Source: Thiofilum flexile DSM 14609 (GTDB taxonomy: Bacteria > Pseudomonadota > Gammaproteobacteria > Thiotrichales > Thiotrichaceae). Taken from it: 64,000 nucleotides of DNA. The stretch lies in NCBI RefSeq assembly GCF_000380185.1, contig NZ_KB904813.1, positions 1 through 64,000 of the forward strand, read 5' to 3'. How positions within the stretch are numbered: the stretch's first letter is position 1; each line of letters begins with the position of its first letter. A model generated the notes under the pieces. That model did no database searches, was not told the DNA's origin, and saw only the letters and a list, made by a program, of their open reading frames with translations. Of the stretch, positions 27,274 through 35,488 are shown piece by piece. The translations under genes were made by a program, and so were the position numbers.

Positions 27274-28182
27274 ATGACTCACAGTGTCCTTGATCGAGTC
27301 TCACCCTATCTATTACTGATTCTCACCACCTTATTTTGGGCTGGTAATTTTAATCTAGCACGTGCTGTGAGCACTCAAGTACCCCCAATGAGCTTATCGT
27401 ATTGGCGTTGGACTATTGCAGCTTTATTATTATTACCTTTTGTCTGGAAGCATTTAATAGCGACTTGGAACATATTTAAGAAAAATTGGCTATTAGTAAG
27501 CGCTTTAGCTTTATTAGGTGTGACGGGTTTTAATAGCTTGGTCTACCTAGGTCTGCAAACCACGACAGCTATTAATGGCGTTTTAATGCAATCGGTTTGT
27601 CCTATTTTTATTATTATTTTAGCCACGTTTTTACTGGGAGAGCGAGCTACAGGTTTACAATGGTTGGGAATTATTACTTCATTACTAGGTGTAGTGATTA
27701 TTTTAGTACGTGGTGATATTCAAGTATTAAAGACTTTATCTTTTACCTATGGCGATTTAATTTTATTAGTAGCCGTACTAAGCTGGGCGCTCTATACCGT
27801 TTTATTAAGAAAGCTACCTGCCGCACTAAAAGGGTTGCCTATATTGGGTTATACTATAGTACTAGGCAGCATGATGATTTTACCCTTATATTTATATGAG
27901 ACCTATGCTTTAAATCATCCTATGCCAATTACGTGGGTGAGCATGGGTAGCATTGCTTATGTGGCAATATTTCCTTCTTTACTAGCCTATTGGTTTTGGA
28001 ATTATGCCACTGCTAAACTAGGTGCTGGTCGTACCGGACAGTTTACTCATTTAATCCCAGTATTTGGTTTAACCATTGCTACGCTGCTATTAGGCGAGCG
28101 CTTGTATAGCTTTCACTGGCTAGGTGGGGCGTTAGTTGCGCTAGGGTTGGTTTTATCTAATTGGAAAAGTAAGGCAGCATAA
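27274..28182 (+). CDS. EamA/DMT-family transporter
   Basis: 302 residues with about ten transmembrane helices in two EamA repeats. Typical wording is PYLLLILTTLFWAGNFNLARA at the start, LLGVTGFNSLVYLGLQ, FLLGERATGLQWLGIITSLLGVV at the end of repeat 1, and LLGERLYSFHWLGGALVALGLVLS at the end of repeat 2. These inner-membrane proteins export metabolites such as amino acids or purines; the substrate cannot be told from sequence. It stands alone between two terminators. Confidence 0.88.
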   Translation: MTHSVLDRVSPYLLLILTTLFWAGNFNLARAVSTQVPPMSLSYWRWTIAALLLLPFVWKHLIATWNIFKKNWLLVSALALLGVTGFNSLVYLGLQTTTAINGVLMQSVCPIFIIILATFLLGERATGLQWLGIITSLLGVVIILVRGDIQVLKTLSFTYGDLILLVAVLSWALYTVLLRKLPAALKGLPILGYTIVLGSMMILPLYLYETYALNHPMPITWVSMGSIAYVAIFPSLLAYWFWNYATAKLGAGRTGQFTHLIPVFGLTIATLLLGERLYSFHWLGGALVALGLVLSNWKSKAA

Positions 28183-28198
28183 TTAGATGGCATCAGCT

Positions 28199-28230
28199 AA
28201 AGTTGAATATTTTTATCAATACTCAACTTT
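28199..28230. terminator. Bidirectional terminator hairpin
   Basis: AAAGTTGAATATT (28199-28211) pairs with AATACTCAACTTT (28218-28230) with one mismatch. It sits between the convergent EamA and methyltransferase genes, with A/T-rich flanks on both sides, so it probably serves both transcripts. Confidence 0.6.
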
Positions 28231-28251
28231 AACAATAGAATGGTAATTAAA

Positions 28252-29745
28252 TTAAATAGCCCCACCTTGTTTGAGCAGGGGTAAGATCTCACTATGCCAT
28301 TTATTAGCAAGATTGATTAAATGATTTTTCATTGGTGTACCTTTTAAGGTCTCACCTTTATGATTGATAGTCATTTGTTTACTTTCGAGATCTTGGAAGA
28401 CTGCTTGAGCGAGGCGACTAGCTTCTTGAGTCTTGAGCTGCAAGGCCATGGCATAGAACTGAGCTTCAAATGGTTTGAGACGTAAGCTAGAACGCGCATG
28501 AGGCAGGGCTATCAGAGATTGATTATGCTTAATCAATGTTTGATTAAATCGAGCGGCAACCTTATTAACATTAGCATAATAGGGGGTAACCATATTCGCT
28601 TGATAAAGCTGTAATAAAGCATTCATAGTATCGCGGCGATTATTACCATTAGTTAAAGTACTAAAGGTACAAACGCCAGCTGATAAATGATCAACCAGAC
28701 TACGATATAAATCTTTAGGAAGTGCGGGTTTAAAATTAAAGGCAGCATCATCAAAGCGAGCAGGTTTAGCTAACATCCATTGGCTATCATTAAACCAGCG
28801 TAATCTAGCGCTATTATCTAAATGTCCGACCGCTCCACGAGTAAAAATATCACGCCTAAAAATAGTATTTTGCATAATATCTAAATAGAGTTCGCGGGTA
28901 TCATTATCTTGAATATGTGCCAGTAATTGATTCGTCGTCGGGGCGAGTTGGGTACGGGCTAAGGCATCCGTAGCGGCTGCACCACCGATAAATTCTAATT
29001 TAGCTTGTCTGAGCCATTGGGCAATTTCAGTAAAGTAAAAAGCACGCCAGCCTTCATGTAAATATTCATGTACTAAATAATGGCGATCTTTAGCAATTAA
29101 CCCATCTAAGCGCTTTTGAATAACGTTTTCATTAGTGGCAAAGAAGCGTGGTTTTGCCGCTTGGAGCTGTTGAATTAATTTTACCGCCTTATCAAAGCGT
29201 TCAAGGCTAGAGCCACTGAATTGCTTACTGGTGGCATAGAGTAGTTTTTGAATCGGCTCTGCCATGGACCAGCCGGGTTTGGCATTATAGCTATTATAAA
29301 CAATCCCACCTGCTTTAAGATGATGTTCACAAATATCCACAATATGCTGACGATTCTCATCGGATACCCATGTAAATATACCGTGCAGAGCAATGAAATC
29401 ACATTCTGGGAGAAACAGTGGCTCAGCATTTAATTGAGCAAAGCTTCTTTCTAAAAAGGTAATATTGGTTAGGCCGGCCTCAGTAGCAAGATTTTGTGCC
29501 TGTGCAATATGCGTAGGATTAAAATCAACCGCAATAAACTGAGCGTGTGGATAGTTAGCTGCCATAATGAGGCTAGTCATACCATAACCACAGCCAAGTT
29601 CTAGATAAGTAAAGGGTTTTTCTAGATTGATTGTTTGAATACCATGAGTAACAGCACAAAGGCTTAAAAAATTAGGCTCTTGCTCACGGTAATAACCCGC
29701 AGTGTATTCAATATCGGATTCGTAGCCTTCCATCCACGTTTGCAT
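28252..29745 (-). CDS. SAM-dependent methyltransferase with regulatory domain
   Basis: 497 residues. The N-terminal Rossmann methyltransferase has motif I YLELGCGYGMTSLIMA (about 48-63) followed by FIAVDFNPTHIAQA and ITFLERSFAQL. A middle segment (about 210-300) matches the methyltransferase regulatory domain found with class I enzymes of this type, and a helical C-terminal part of about 200 residues follows. Related proteins are annotated as protein-lysine or small-molecule methyltransferases; the target is unknown. It is monocistronic. Confidence 0.8.
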   Translation of the reverse strand: MQTWMEGYESDIEYTAGYYREQEPNFLSLCAVTHGIQTINLEKPFTYLELGCGYGMTSLIMAANYPHAQFIAVDFNPTHIAQAQNLATEAGLTNITFLERSFAQLNAEPLFLPECDFIALHGIFTWVSDENRQHIVDICEHHLKAGGIVYNSYNAKPGWSMAEPIQKLLYATSKQFSGSSLERFDKAVKLIQQLQAAKPRFFATNENVIQKRLDGLIAKDRHYLVHEYLHEGWRAFYFTEIAQWLRQAKLEFIGGAAATDALARTQLAPTTNQLLAHIQDNDTRELYLDIMQNTIFRRDIFTRGAVGHLDNSARLRWFNDSQWMLAKPARFDDAAFNFKPALPKDLYRSLVDHLSAGVCTFSTLTNGNNRRDTMNALLQLYQANMVTPYYANVNKVAARFNQTLIKHNQSLIALPHARSSLRLKPFEAQFYAMALQLKTQEASRLAQAVFQDLESKQMTINHKGETLKGTPMKNHLINLANKWHSEILPLLKQGGAI

Positions 29746-29836
29746 TGCTGTTACCCCTTAAATCAGCTTGGCTTAGAACAGTGCCTGGTGCCGTTGTTAT
29801 TAGTAATGGGTAGGCACTGCATTTTATAAAAAATCT

Positions 29837-29853
29837 ACTTTATCCGATAAAGT
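29837..29853. promoter_or_regulatory. 17-bp perfect palindrome upstream of the methyltransferase
   Basis: ACTTTATC-C-GATAAAGT lies in the gap between the BepA-like gene and the methyltransferase, about 92 bases before the methyltransferase ATG on its own strand. The loop is too short for a good hairpin, so an operator is more likely than a terminator. A longer inverted repeat, CAGTGCCT ... AGGCACTG, lies nearby at about 29780-29819. Confidence 0.4.
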
Positions 29854-29885
29854 GTAATTTATCGCTGCTTAGATAACAAGCAATA

Positions 29886-31292
29886 CTAAAACTTCTCTAA
29901 CTCCTTTTTAATAGCTTCAGCCTGTTTTATTTCGGCTAAGCGTTGGGTAATCACTTGACGATTGGCGGGAGTGGGGCGGGTTTTTTGGGCTTGTTCGAGT
30001 GTGAGTTTAGCTTGTTTATAGGCACCTAAGCGTAAAGAGCGTTCCGCAACGGCAATCATAGCATCGGCTGAATAGCCTAATTTCTGCGCTAGCTGTTGTT
30101 TATACTCTAAAAACTCTAGGCTGGTGGTTTCCGTGAGCTTAGCACTATTCACAAATTGCCAGGCTTTGCTTGCTTGCCCCTGAGCAACTAATGCTTCTGC
30201 AACAGGTATGAGTAGGGCAGAGGTAGTGCCTAGTCTGACGGAGCTTAGAAAACGTTTTAGGGTATCGCTGTAACGTTGATTAGCATTTAAAGCTTGGGCT
30301 TGTACCACGGCTGTTGTTGGATTGGTGGGTAGTTTCTGGCTCGCAGCTAATGCTTGTGCGGCTTGGTTATAGCGCAAAGTGGTGAGGGTACGGTTATAGT
30401 TTTGTAGCAACGGATCAATGCCATTATTATCTTGACGCGCTAGAAAGCGGATTTTAGTTTGCATGAGTTTAAAGCCCATACTATCTGCGGTAGTGCGGCG
30501 TCCGAATTGATTAATACTGCTACGCACATCACTTAAACGCTCAATACCTAAAGGATGGGTGCTGAGGTATTTAGTAATATCGCCATAAATACTGGATTGT
30601 CCCCGCTCTAATTGCTCTAAAAAATCGGCTAGAGTATTAGGGTCAAAACCTGCTCCTGCCAAAATACGTAAGCCTATGCGATCTGCTTCGGTTTCATGGG
30701 CACGGCTATAGCTGAGCTGTTGGTGCATATTGGTGGCAAGTGTCCCCACAATGAGAGCTTCAGCAGCGTCAGAGTTACTTTTAGAGGCGGCAGCGCCTGC
30801 TAATAAACCTAAACCTGTGATCCAAGGAGTGGCTTTAGAGGCTTGTAATTGGCGTGCAGTATGGCGTTGGGTGATATGGGCAACTTCGTGAGCCATGACC
30901 GCCGCTAATTCACTTTCAGAGCGCACACGAGTAATAAGACCTGAATTAATAACTACTACCCCACCGGGCAGTGCATAAGCATTGACACTATTGTCTTGTG
31001 CTACCCCAAAATAAAAAGGGCTAAAGCGTCCGCTGGCATGTTGCACTAGGCGTTGCCCTAATTGATTAATCCACTCGACTATCTCTGGATCTTCAATAAA
31101 GCGCTGACTTTGGCGTAGTTCTCGGAATAATTGACGCCCGAAGTTAATTTCTTGTTTAGGGTTTAAAGCAGTATTGGCAGGGCTACCTAATTCGGGTAGT
31201 TTTTCGATATTAGGTAGAGTAAGAGGGGTATCTGCAAGGGCTGAACTCATACCCCATAATACGCTGATTAGTGTAATGAAAACGCCTTTCAT
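29886..31292 (-). CDS. Periplasmic M48 metalloprotease, BepA-like
   Basis: About 468 residues from ATG 31292, chosen because a signal peptide (MKGVFITLISVLWGMSSALA) starts there; a longer reading from 31346 would bury it. The zinc site is HEVAHITQRH, with a downstream ETEADRIGLRIL supplying the third ligand. The C-terminal half is TPR-like. BepA clears stalled LptD and BAM complexes in the periplasm, and this matches its layout of protease plus TPR. Confidence 0.85.
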   Translation of the reverse strand: MKGVFITLISVLWGMSSALADTPLTLPNIEKLPELGSPANTALNPKQEINFGRQLFRELRQSQRFIEDPEIVEWINQLGQRLVQHASGRFSPFYFGVAQDNSVNAYALPGGVVVINSGLITRVRSESELAAVMAHEVAHITQRHTARQLQASKATPWITGLGLLAGAAASKSNSDAAEALIVGTLATNMHQQLSYSRAHETEADRIGLRILAGAGFDPNTLADFLEQLERGQSSIYGDITKYLSTHPLGIERLSDVRSSINQFGRRTTADSMGFKLMQTKIRFLARQDNNGIDPLLQNYNRTLTTLRYNQAAQALAASQKLPTNPTTAVVQAQALNANQRYSDTLKRFLSSVRLGTTSALLIPVAEALVAQGQASKAWQFVNSAKLTETTSLEFLEYKQQLAQKLGYSADAMIAVAERSLRLGAYKQAKLTLEQAQKTRPTPANRQVITQRLAEIKQAEAIKKELEKF

Positions 31293-31442
31293 AGTGCTTA
31301 ATCCGTGGTTATTTGGATATAAGTGTAGGATAAAGAGGCAATTCAATGCTGTAACTGCCCCGCTTTATGTGGGATTGCTTGACAGTGAGTTAGGTTTTTT
31401 AGAATATTAGAACTTATTAATATTTACTAGAGATGTAGTACT

Positions 31443-31781
31443 ATGTTTGGTGTTCAAGAGATTGATGCCGCTACTTTGCAGCAACGACTAGCACAAGGTG
31501 AAAAATTACGTTTAATCGATGTGCGTTCTGAGGCTGAGTTTGCTCAGGGCATCATTCCCGGTGGTGAGTTTATGCCTTTGCATACCGTGCCTTTAAAGCT
31601 AGATGAGCTAAAGGCGAGTGCTGATCCGATTGTGTTTTATTGTCGGAGTGGTCAGCGCTCTGCTCAAGCCTGTTTGTTTCTAAAGCAAAATACAGGTGTA
31701 GAGGCATTGAATTTATACGGGGGGATTATTGCGTGGTATCAAGCCGGTAATCCGATTGCACACCCCAACAAAGCAGCATAG
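31443..31781 (+). CDS. Single-domain rhodanese
   Basis: 112 residues, one rhodanese domain: LIDVRSEAEFAQGIIPG at the start and the active-site loop FYCRSGQRSAQA with the persulfide-carrying cysteine. No signal peptide, so cytoplasmic. The next gene, 25 bases on, is a DsrE2-like protein. Rhodanese and DsrE2 form part of a cytoplasmic persulfide relay (with TusA) in sulfur oxidisers; TusA itself is not seen here. Confidence 0.88.
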   Translation: MFGVQEIDAATLQQRLAQGEKLRLIDVRSEAEFAQGIIPGGEFMPLHTVPLKLDELKASADPIVFYCRSGQRSAQACLFLKQNTGVEALNLYGGIIAWYQAGNPIAHPNKAA

Positions 31782-31806
31782 TAGGCATTATTTAAAGGTA
31801 TAGGAC

Positions 31807-32271
31807 ATGGCAAAGAAATTAGCGATTATCGCTACTAAGGGTACATTAGATTGGGCTTACCCCCCTTTTATTTTAGCATCTACCGCCGCCGCATTAGGAT
31901 ATGACGTGCAAATCTTCTTTACCTTTTATGGGTTGCAATTGCTGAAAAAGAAAATGAATCTGCAAGTAACCTCCCTTGGTAATCCGGGTATGCCTATGCC
32001 CATCCCTATGCCAGTATTACTTCAGGCTTTGCCGGGAATGCAAACCATGATGACCACTATGATGAAAAAGAAAATGAAGAGTAAGGGTATAGCCAGTGTG
32101 GAGGAGTTACGTGAGCTGTGCCAAGAGGCTGATGTGAAATTGATTGCTTGCCAAATGACGGTGGATCTCTTTGAAATAGAGCCTAGTGAATTCATTGAGG
32201 GCATAGAGTATGCCGGCGCGGCTACCTTTTTTGAATTTGCGGGTGAGTCTGATATTTGCCTGTATATTTAA
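31807..32271 (+). CDS. dsrE2: DsrE2-like sulfurtransferase
   Basis: 154 residues. KKLAIIATKGTLDWAYPPFILASTAAALGYDVQIFFTFYGL opens the DsrE/DrsE2 fold; a methionine/lysine-rich middle and VKLIACQMTVDLFEI follow, with the conserved Cys of ACQMT. Such proteins carry persulfide sulfur between rhodanese, TusA and the sulfite-producing systems. The hydrophobic middle (MPMPIPMPVLLQALPGM) is characteristic of DsrE2. Same transcript as the rhodanese gene. Confidence 0.82.
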   Translation: MAKKLAIIATKGTLDWAYPPFILASTAAALGYDVQIFFTFYGLQLLKKKMNLQVTSLGNPGMPMPIPMPVLLQALPGMQTMMTTMMKKKMKSKGIASVEELRELCQEADVKLIACQMTVDLFEIEPSEFIEGIEYAGAATFFEFAGESDICLYI

Positions 32272-32361
32272 GAGCAGAGTTTATGATGAATATCGCAATA
32301 TAGTGCTAGATGCTGCATGATGAGCACCCGTATTTATAGGATGTTTATTTAGGAGTAGCTT

Positions 32362-32976
32362 ATGAAGTTAGCCATTATTAGTGGTAGTCATCGTTTAAAT
32401 TCTCAAAGTGAGAAAGTAGCCAACTATGTTAAAGAGGTGGCTTTAAGCTCAGGAGTAGCCAGCAGTGCTGAGATCATTAGCCTTGCGGGTAATCCTATTC
32501 CCTTATGGGATGAGGGCGTGTGGGCCAATGAAGAGCGTTGGCAGCAAGTCTTATTACCCATTCAAACGGTCTTGCGTAATAGTGATGCCATCATTGTGAT
32601 AACTCCTGAGTGGCATGGGCAAGTTCCCTCTGGTTTGAAGAACTTAATGCTATTGTTAGGGGTTCAGGAGGTAGGGCATAAGCCTGCATTAATTATTAGT
32701 GTGTCAGGATCTGACGGCGGAGCCTACCCAGTCGCTGAGTTGCGGATGAATAGTTATAAAAATAATCGAATTTGTTATTTACCAGAACATTTAATCATAC
32801 GTAAGGTCAATACGGTATTTAATGCTAACCCTGCAGATAATGATGCCTCCGCTCAGGATTATTTCCATAAGCGTCTAGTGTGGGATTTATCATTATTACA
32901 GGCTTATGCAAAGGGTCTCAGTCAAGTGCGAGCTAGCGCTGAGATTAACCCTAAGGACTACCCCTTCGGTATGTAA
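32362..32976 (+). CDS. NADPH-dependent FMN reductase family protein
   Basis: 204 residues, flavodoxin-like fold: LAIISGSHRLNSQSEKVANYV is the FMN phosphate loop and VITPEWHGQVPSGLKNLM the second flavin loop. AGGAGTAGCTT precedes the ATG. Members reduce FMN, quinones or chromate; specificity is unknown. It follows dsrE2 by 90 bases. Confidence 0.82.
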   Translation: MKLAIISGSHRLNSQSEKVANYVKEVALSSGVASSAEIISLAGNPIPLWDEGVWANEERWQQVLLPIQTVLRNSDAIIVITPEWHGQVPSGLKNLMLLLGVQEVGHKPALIISVSGSDGGAYPVAELRMNSYKNNRICYLPEHLIIRKVNTVFNANPADNDASAQDYFHKRLVWDLSLLQAYAKGLSQVRASAEINPKDYPFGM

Positions 32977-32999
32977 TTTAATTTAGGAATAAAGGTCGC

Positions 33000-33869
33000 G
33001 TGAAAGCTCAACAACGCTGGTTAAATCGGTTAGGTGCATTAAGTTATTTCCATGATGAGCTGTATGCCGAGCGTCGTAATGAAATTCGTTGGTTAGTTGA
33101 GGAATACACAGAAATCCCGATTCCTCATTTACCGGCTGCTTTTGATGGTTTTACCATCATACAATTAACCGATACCCATCTGCGTCCTTTCACGCAATTA
33201 GAACATATTGAACGGGCTGTACAACGCACTAATGCTTTACAGCCCGACCTAGTCGTCTTGACTGGGGATTATGTCTGGCACGATGAACATGATATTTTGG
33301 ATCTCGTGCCTGCCCTAGCACGGTTGAATGCTAAGTATGGTGTCTTTGCCGTCCTTGGCAATCATGATATTAAAACCGATGCGGGACTCATTGTGCAGAC
33401 CTTTGAGCGTCACGGGATTCCCGTGTTACGTAATCAAGGTCTAGATCTGGAGCAGGGGGGGCAAGTATTGCACCTTGCGGGGATTGATGATGGTTGGTTG
33501 GGACAGCCTGATATTAAAACCACCTTAGCTGGTTTAAAACACGATAGTACTCCGGTGGTTTTATTAGCCCATGAGCCGGATATGTTGGATTGGTATGCCC
33601 ATGATACACGTATTTCTTTACAACTTTCAGGACATACGCATGGTGGTCAAGTGCAAGTTAAGCCCGGAAGCCCTATTGTTACACCTTATCTAGGACGCAA
33701 ATATGTGCAGGGTTTATATCGGGTGAATGAGTCGTGGGTTTATACCAGTCGTGGGATTGGATCAACAGGCATACCCTTGCGGCGTAACTGTGCGCCGGAA
33801 ATTACCCATTTGACTTTAGTTCGCGAGCAAATACCTGTACTAAACGATAAAATGCGCGTATCGACCTGA
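33000..33869 (+). CDS. Calcineurin-like metallophosphoesterase, YkuE type
   Basis: 289 residues from GTG 33000 with AAAGG in front. All metal-binding blocks are present: QLTDTHLRPF, LTGDYVWHDE, VLGNHDIK, LLAHEP and SGHTHGGQVQ. There is no signal peptide or lipid anchor. YkuE-like proteins hydrolyse phosphodiesters or lipid-linked phosphates, and this subgroup often lacks a known substrate. Probably cotranscribed with the flavin reductase 23 bases upstream. Confidence 0.85.
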   Translation: MKAQQRWLNRLGALSYFHDELYAERRNEIRWLVEEYTEIPIPHLPAAFDGFTIIQLTDTHLRPFTQLEHIERAVQRTNALQPDLVVLTGDYVWHDEHDILDLVPALARLNAKYGVFAVLGNHDIKTDAGLIVQTFERHGIPVLRNQGLDLEQGGQVLHLAGIDDGWLGQPDIKTTLAGLKHDSTPVVLLAHEPDMLDWYAHDTRISLQLSGHTHGGQVQVKPGSPIVTPYLGRKYVQGLYRVNESWVYTSRGIGSTGIPLRRNCAPEITHLTLVREQIPVLNDKMRVST

Positions 33870-34033
33870 GGGGTAGAGCACTCATCGTAGTATAAGTTAG
33901 GTTAATATATACTTAGATAAGTTTCAGTTGGTCAGAAGATTTTCCTTTGGGAGGGGAGAGTCGCTACACTAGTAAAAGGCGATTTACAGTCATGGCAATC
34001 TAAATATTAATAATAAAAGTATTGCCACCCATC

Positions 34034-34047
34034 CAGGCTTAAGCCTG
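34034..34047. promoter_or_regulatory. 14-bp perfect palindrome before pilG
   Basis: CAGGCTTAAGCCTG has no central spacer and lies 34 bases before the pilG start, in the 211-base gap after the phosphoesterase. It is in the place where a repressor site for the Chp cluster would be expected. Confidence 0.4.
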
Positions 34048-34080
34048 ATATTAATCACAATAAAATAAAGAGCTGTAAGT

Positions 34081-34542
34081 GTGAGTAACTCGAATAACCA
34101 TATAAAAATAGATACCGATGCGCTTGCCGGACTCAAGGTGTTGGTAGTTGATGATAGTAAGACCATTCTACGGACGGCTGAGGCTCTGCTTTCTGAGTAC
34201 GATTGTTGGGTAGCGACCGCTCCCGATGGCTTTGAGGCATTGCCTAAAATTACTGCCTTTAAACCGGATGTTATCTTTATCGACATTATGATGCCGCGTT
34301 TAGATGGCTATCAAACCTGTGCGTTGATTAAGGCTAATCGTGCTTATAAACATATTCCGGTCATTATGTTATCGAGTAAAGATAGTATTTTCGACCTAGC
34401 ACGCGGGCGTTTGGCTGGTTCAGATAAGTATTTGACCAAGCCTTTCACCCGCCAAGACCTGTTATCATCTATTCAAACGTATGTTATTGATGAGCGCGCC
34501 CGCCATAAGCAGGATCAAACTCCCGCCATACAGGAGTCTTAA
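34081..34542 (+). CDS. pilG: Twitching-motility response regulator PilG
   Basis: 153 residues, GTG start. A single receiver domain: acidic pair VVDDS (24-25), phosphoacceptor Asp68 in FIDIMMPRLDG, Thr/Ser in MLSSKDS, and Lys in YLTKPF. The first receiver of the PilGHIJ-ChpA signalling array that controls type IV pilus extension. First gene of the cluster; the C-terminal tail of about 20 polar residues is longer than in Pseudomonas PilG. Confidence 0.88.
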   Translation: MSNSNNHIKIDTDALAGLKVLVVDDSKTILRTAEALLSEYDCWVATAPDGFEALPKITAFKPDVIFIDIMMPRLDGYQTCALIKANRAYKHIPVIMLSSKDSIFDLARGRLAGSDKYLTKPFTRQDLLSSIQTYVIDERARHKQDQTPAIQES

Positions 34543-34546
34543 GGTT

Positions 34547-34918
34547 ATGGCCCATATACTCATCATAGATGATTCGCAAGTAGAGGCGCGTATGCTGAAA
34601 GGCATGTTAGAACATGCCGGGCATACCGTGAGTCATGCCACCAATGGTTATGAGGGTATTGAAATCGCTAAGGTAGAGAATCCCGACTTAATTCTCATGG
34701 ATGTGGTCATGCCATTAATTAATGGTTTTCAGGCCACCCGTGAGTTAAGTCGTGCGCCCGAAACACAGCATATTCCGATTGTGGTGTGTAGTTCTAAAGA
34801 CTCTGATACCGATTTTCTCTGGGCAAAACGTCAAGGAGCACGCGGGTATTTGATTAAGCCCATTCGTGCTCCTGAGCTTTTGACATTAGTAAAACGTTTT
34901 GTGCTGGAGCAGGGTTAA
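34547..34918 (+). CDS. pilH: Response regulator PilH
   Basis: 124 residues from ATG 34547, preceded by GGAG and AAGG; a longer upstream reading has no receiver homology. MAHILIIDDSQVEARMLKGML, Asp52 in LILMDVVMPLING, SSKDSDTD and YLIKPIR identify a complete receiver close to PilH. In Pseudomonas it tunes ChpA output by competing for phosphoryl groups. Starts 4 bases after pilG and ends one base into pilI (TAATG). Confidence 0.88.
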   Translation: MAHILIIDDSQVEARMLKGMLEHAGHTVSHATNGYEGIEIAKVENPDLILMDVVMPLINGFQATRELSRAPETQHIPIVVCSSKDSDTDFLWAKRQGARGYLIKPIRAPELLTLVKRFVLEQG

Positions 34919-35472
34919 TGGCGTCACCTTATGAGTTATTGGTGGGTCTAGCCTTATTACGTGAACGCAAACGTAAGTTAGATCAGGCAGAAAATCATAC
35001 TCTAGAGGCTTGGTCGGCTTTGATGGTGCGTATTGGGACACTGGTGTGTTTGATTCATCGTAATGATGTAGATGAGATTATTTCGCTGGAAAGTAGCACT
35101 CCAGTGCGCGGAGTCGCACCTTGGGTAGCAGGCTTGGGATATTTTCGCGGGCAATTGTTGAATTTAATCGATTTAAAAGTTTTTTTTTCCTTAGGCGATG
35201 CAGGCTATTCACCTGGGGCGCGTATTTTAGTGGTGCGTGGTACGTCAGAATGGTTAGGGCTGAGGGTAGATGAATTGATTGGTATTCGCCATATCTGGCC
35301 CGATACGGCACGCATTGATCCTCAATCAGCTCTTAAAACGGTATTGGGTATTTATGAAGAACAATCCTTGCTAGTCGATAATGAACCTATGCAAGTACTG
35401 GATATTAAAACATTAGCGATGCACCTCAATGATGGTGGATCAGCCATTAATACGCATTGGCAAACCAAATAA
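34918..35472 (+). CDS. pilI: CheW-like adaptor PilI
   Basis: 184 residues with one CheW domain (about 40-170): LVCLIHRNDVDEII, WVAGLGYFRGQLLNLIDLKVFF and LGLRVDELIGIRHIW. It couples PilJ receptors to the ChpA kinase. Coupled to pilH by a TAATG overlap. Confidence 0.88.
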   Translation: MASPYELLVGLALLRERKRKLDQAENHTLEAWSALMVRIGTLVCLIHRNDVDEIISLESSTPVRGVAPWVAGLGYFRGQLLNLIDLKVFFSLGDAGYSPGARILVVRGTSEWLGLRVDELIGIRHIWPDTARIDPQSALKTVLGIYEEQSLLVDNEPMQVLDIKTLAMHLNDGGSAINTHWQTK

Positions 35473-35488
35473 TTAAGAAGAATGCACT

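Noticed and set aside
33870-34080. Possible c-di-GMP (GEMM) riboswitch before pilG
   Set aside because: Looked for because of the pilus genes, but the conserved GEMM core is not present; only a short palindrome is seen.
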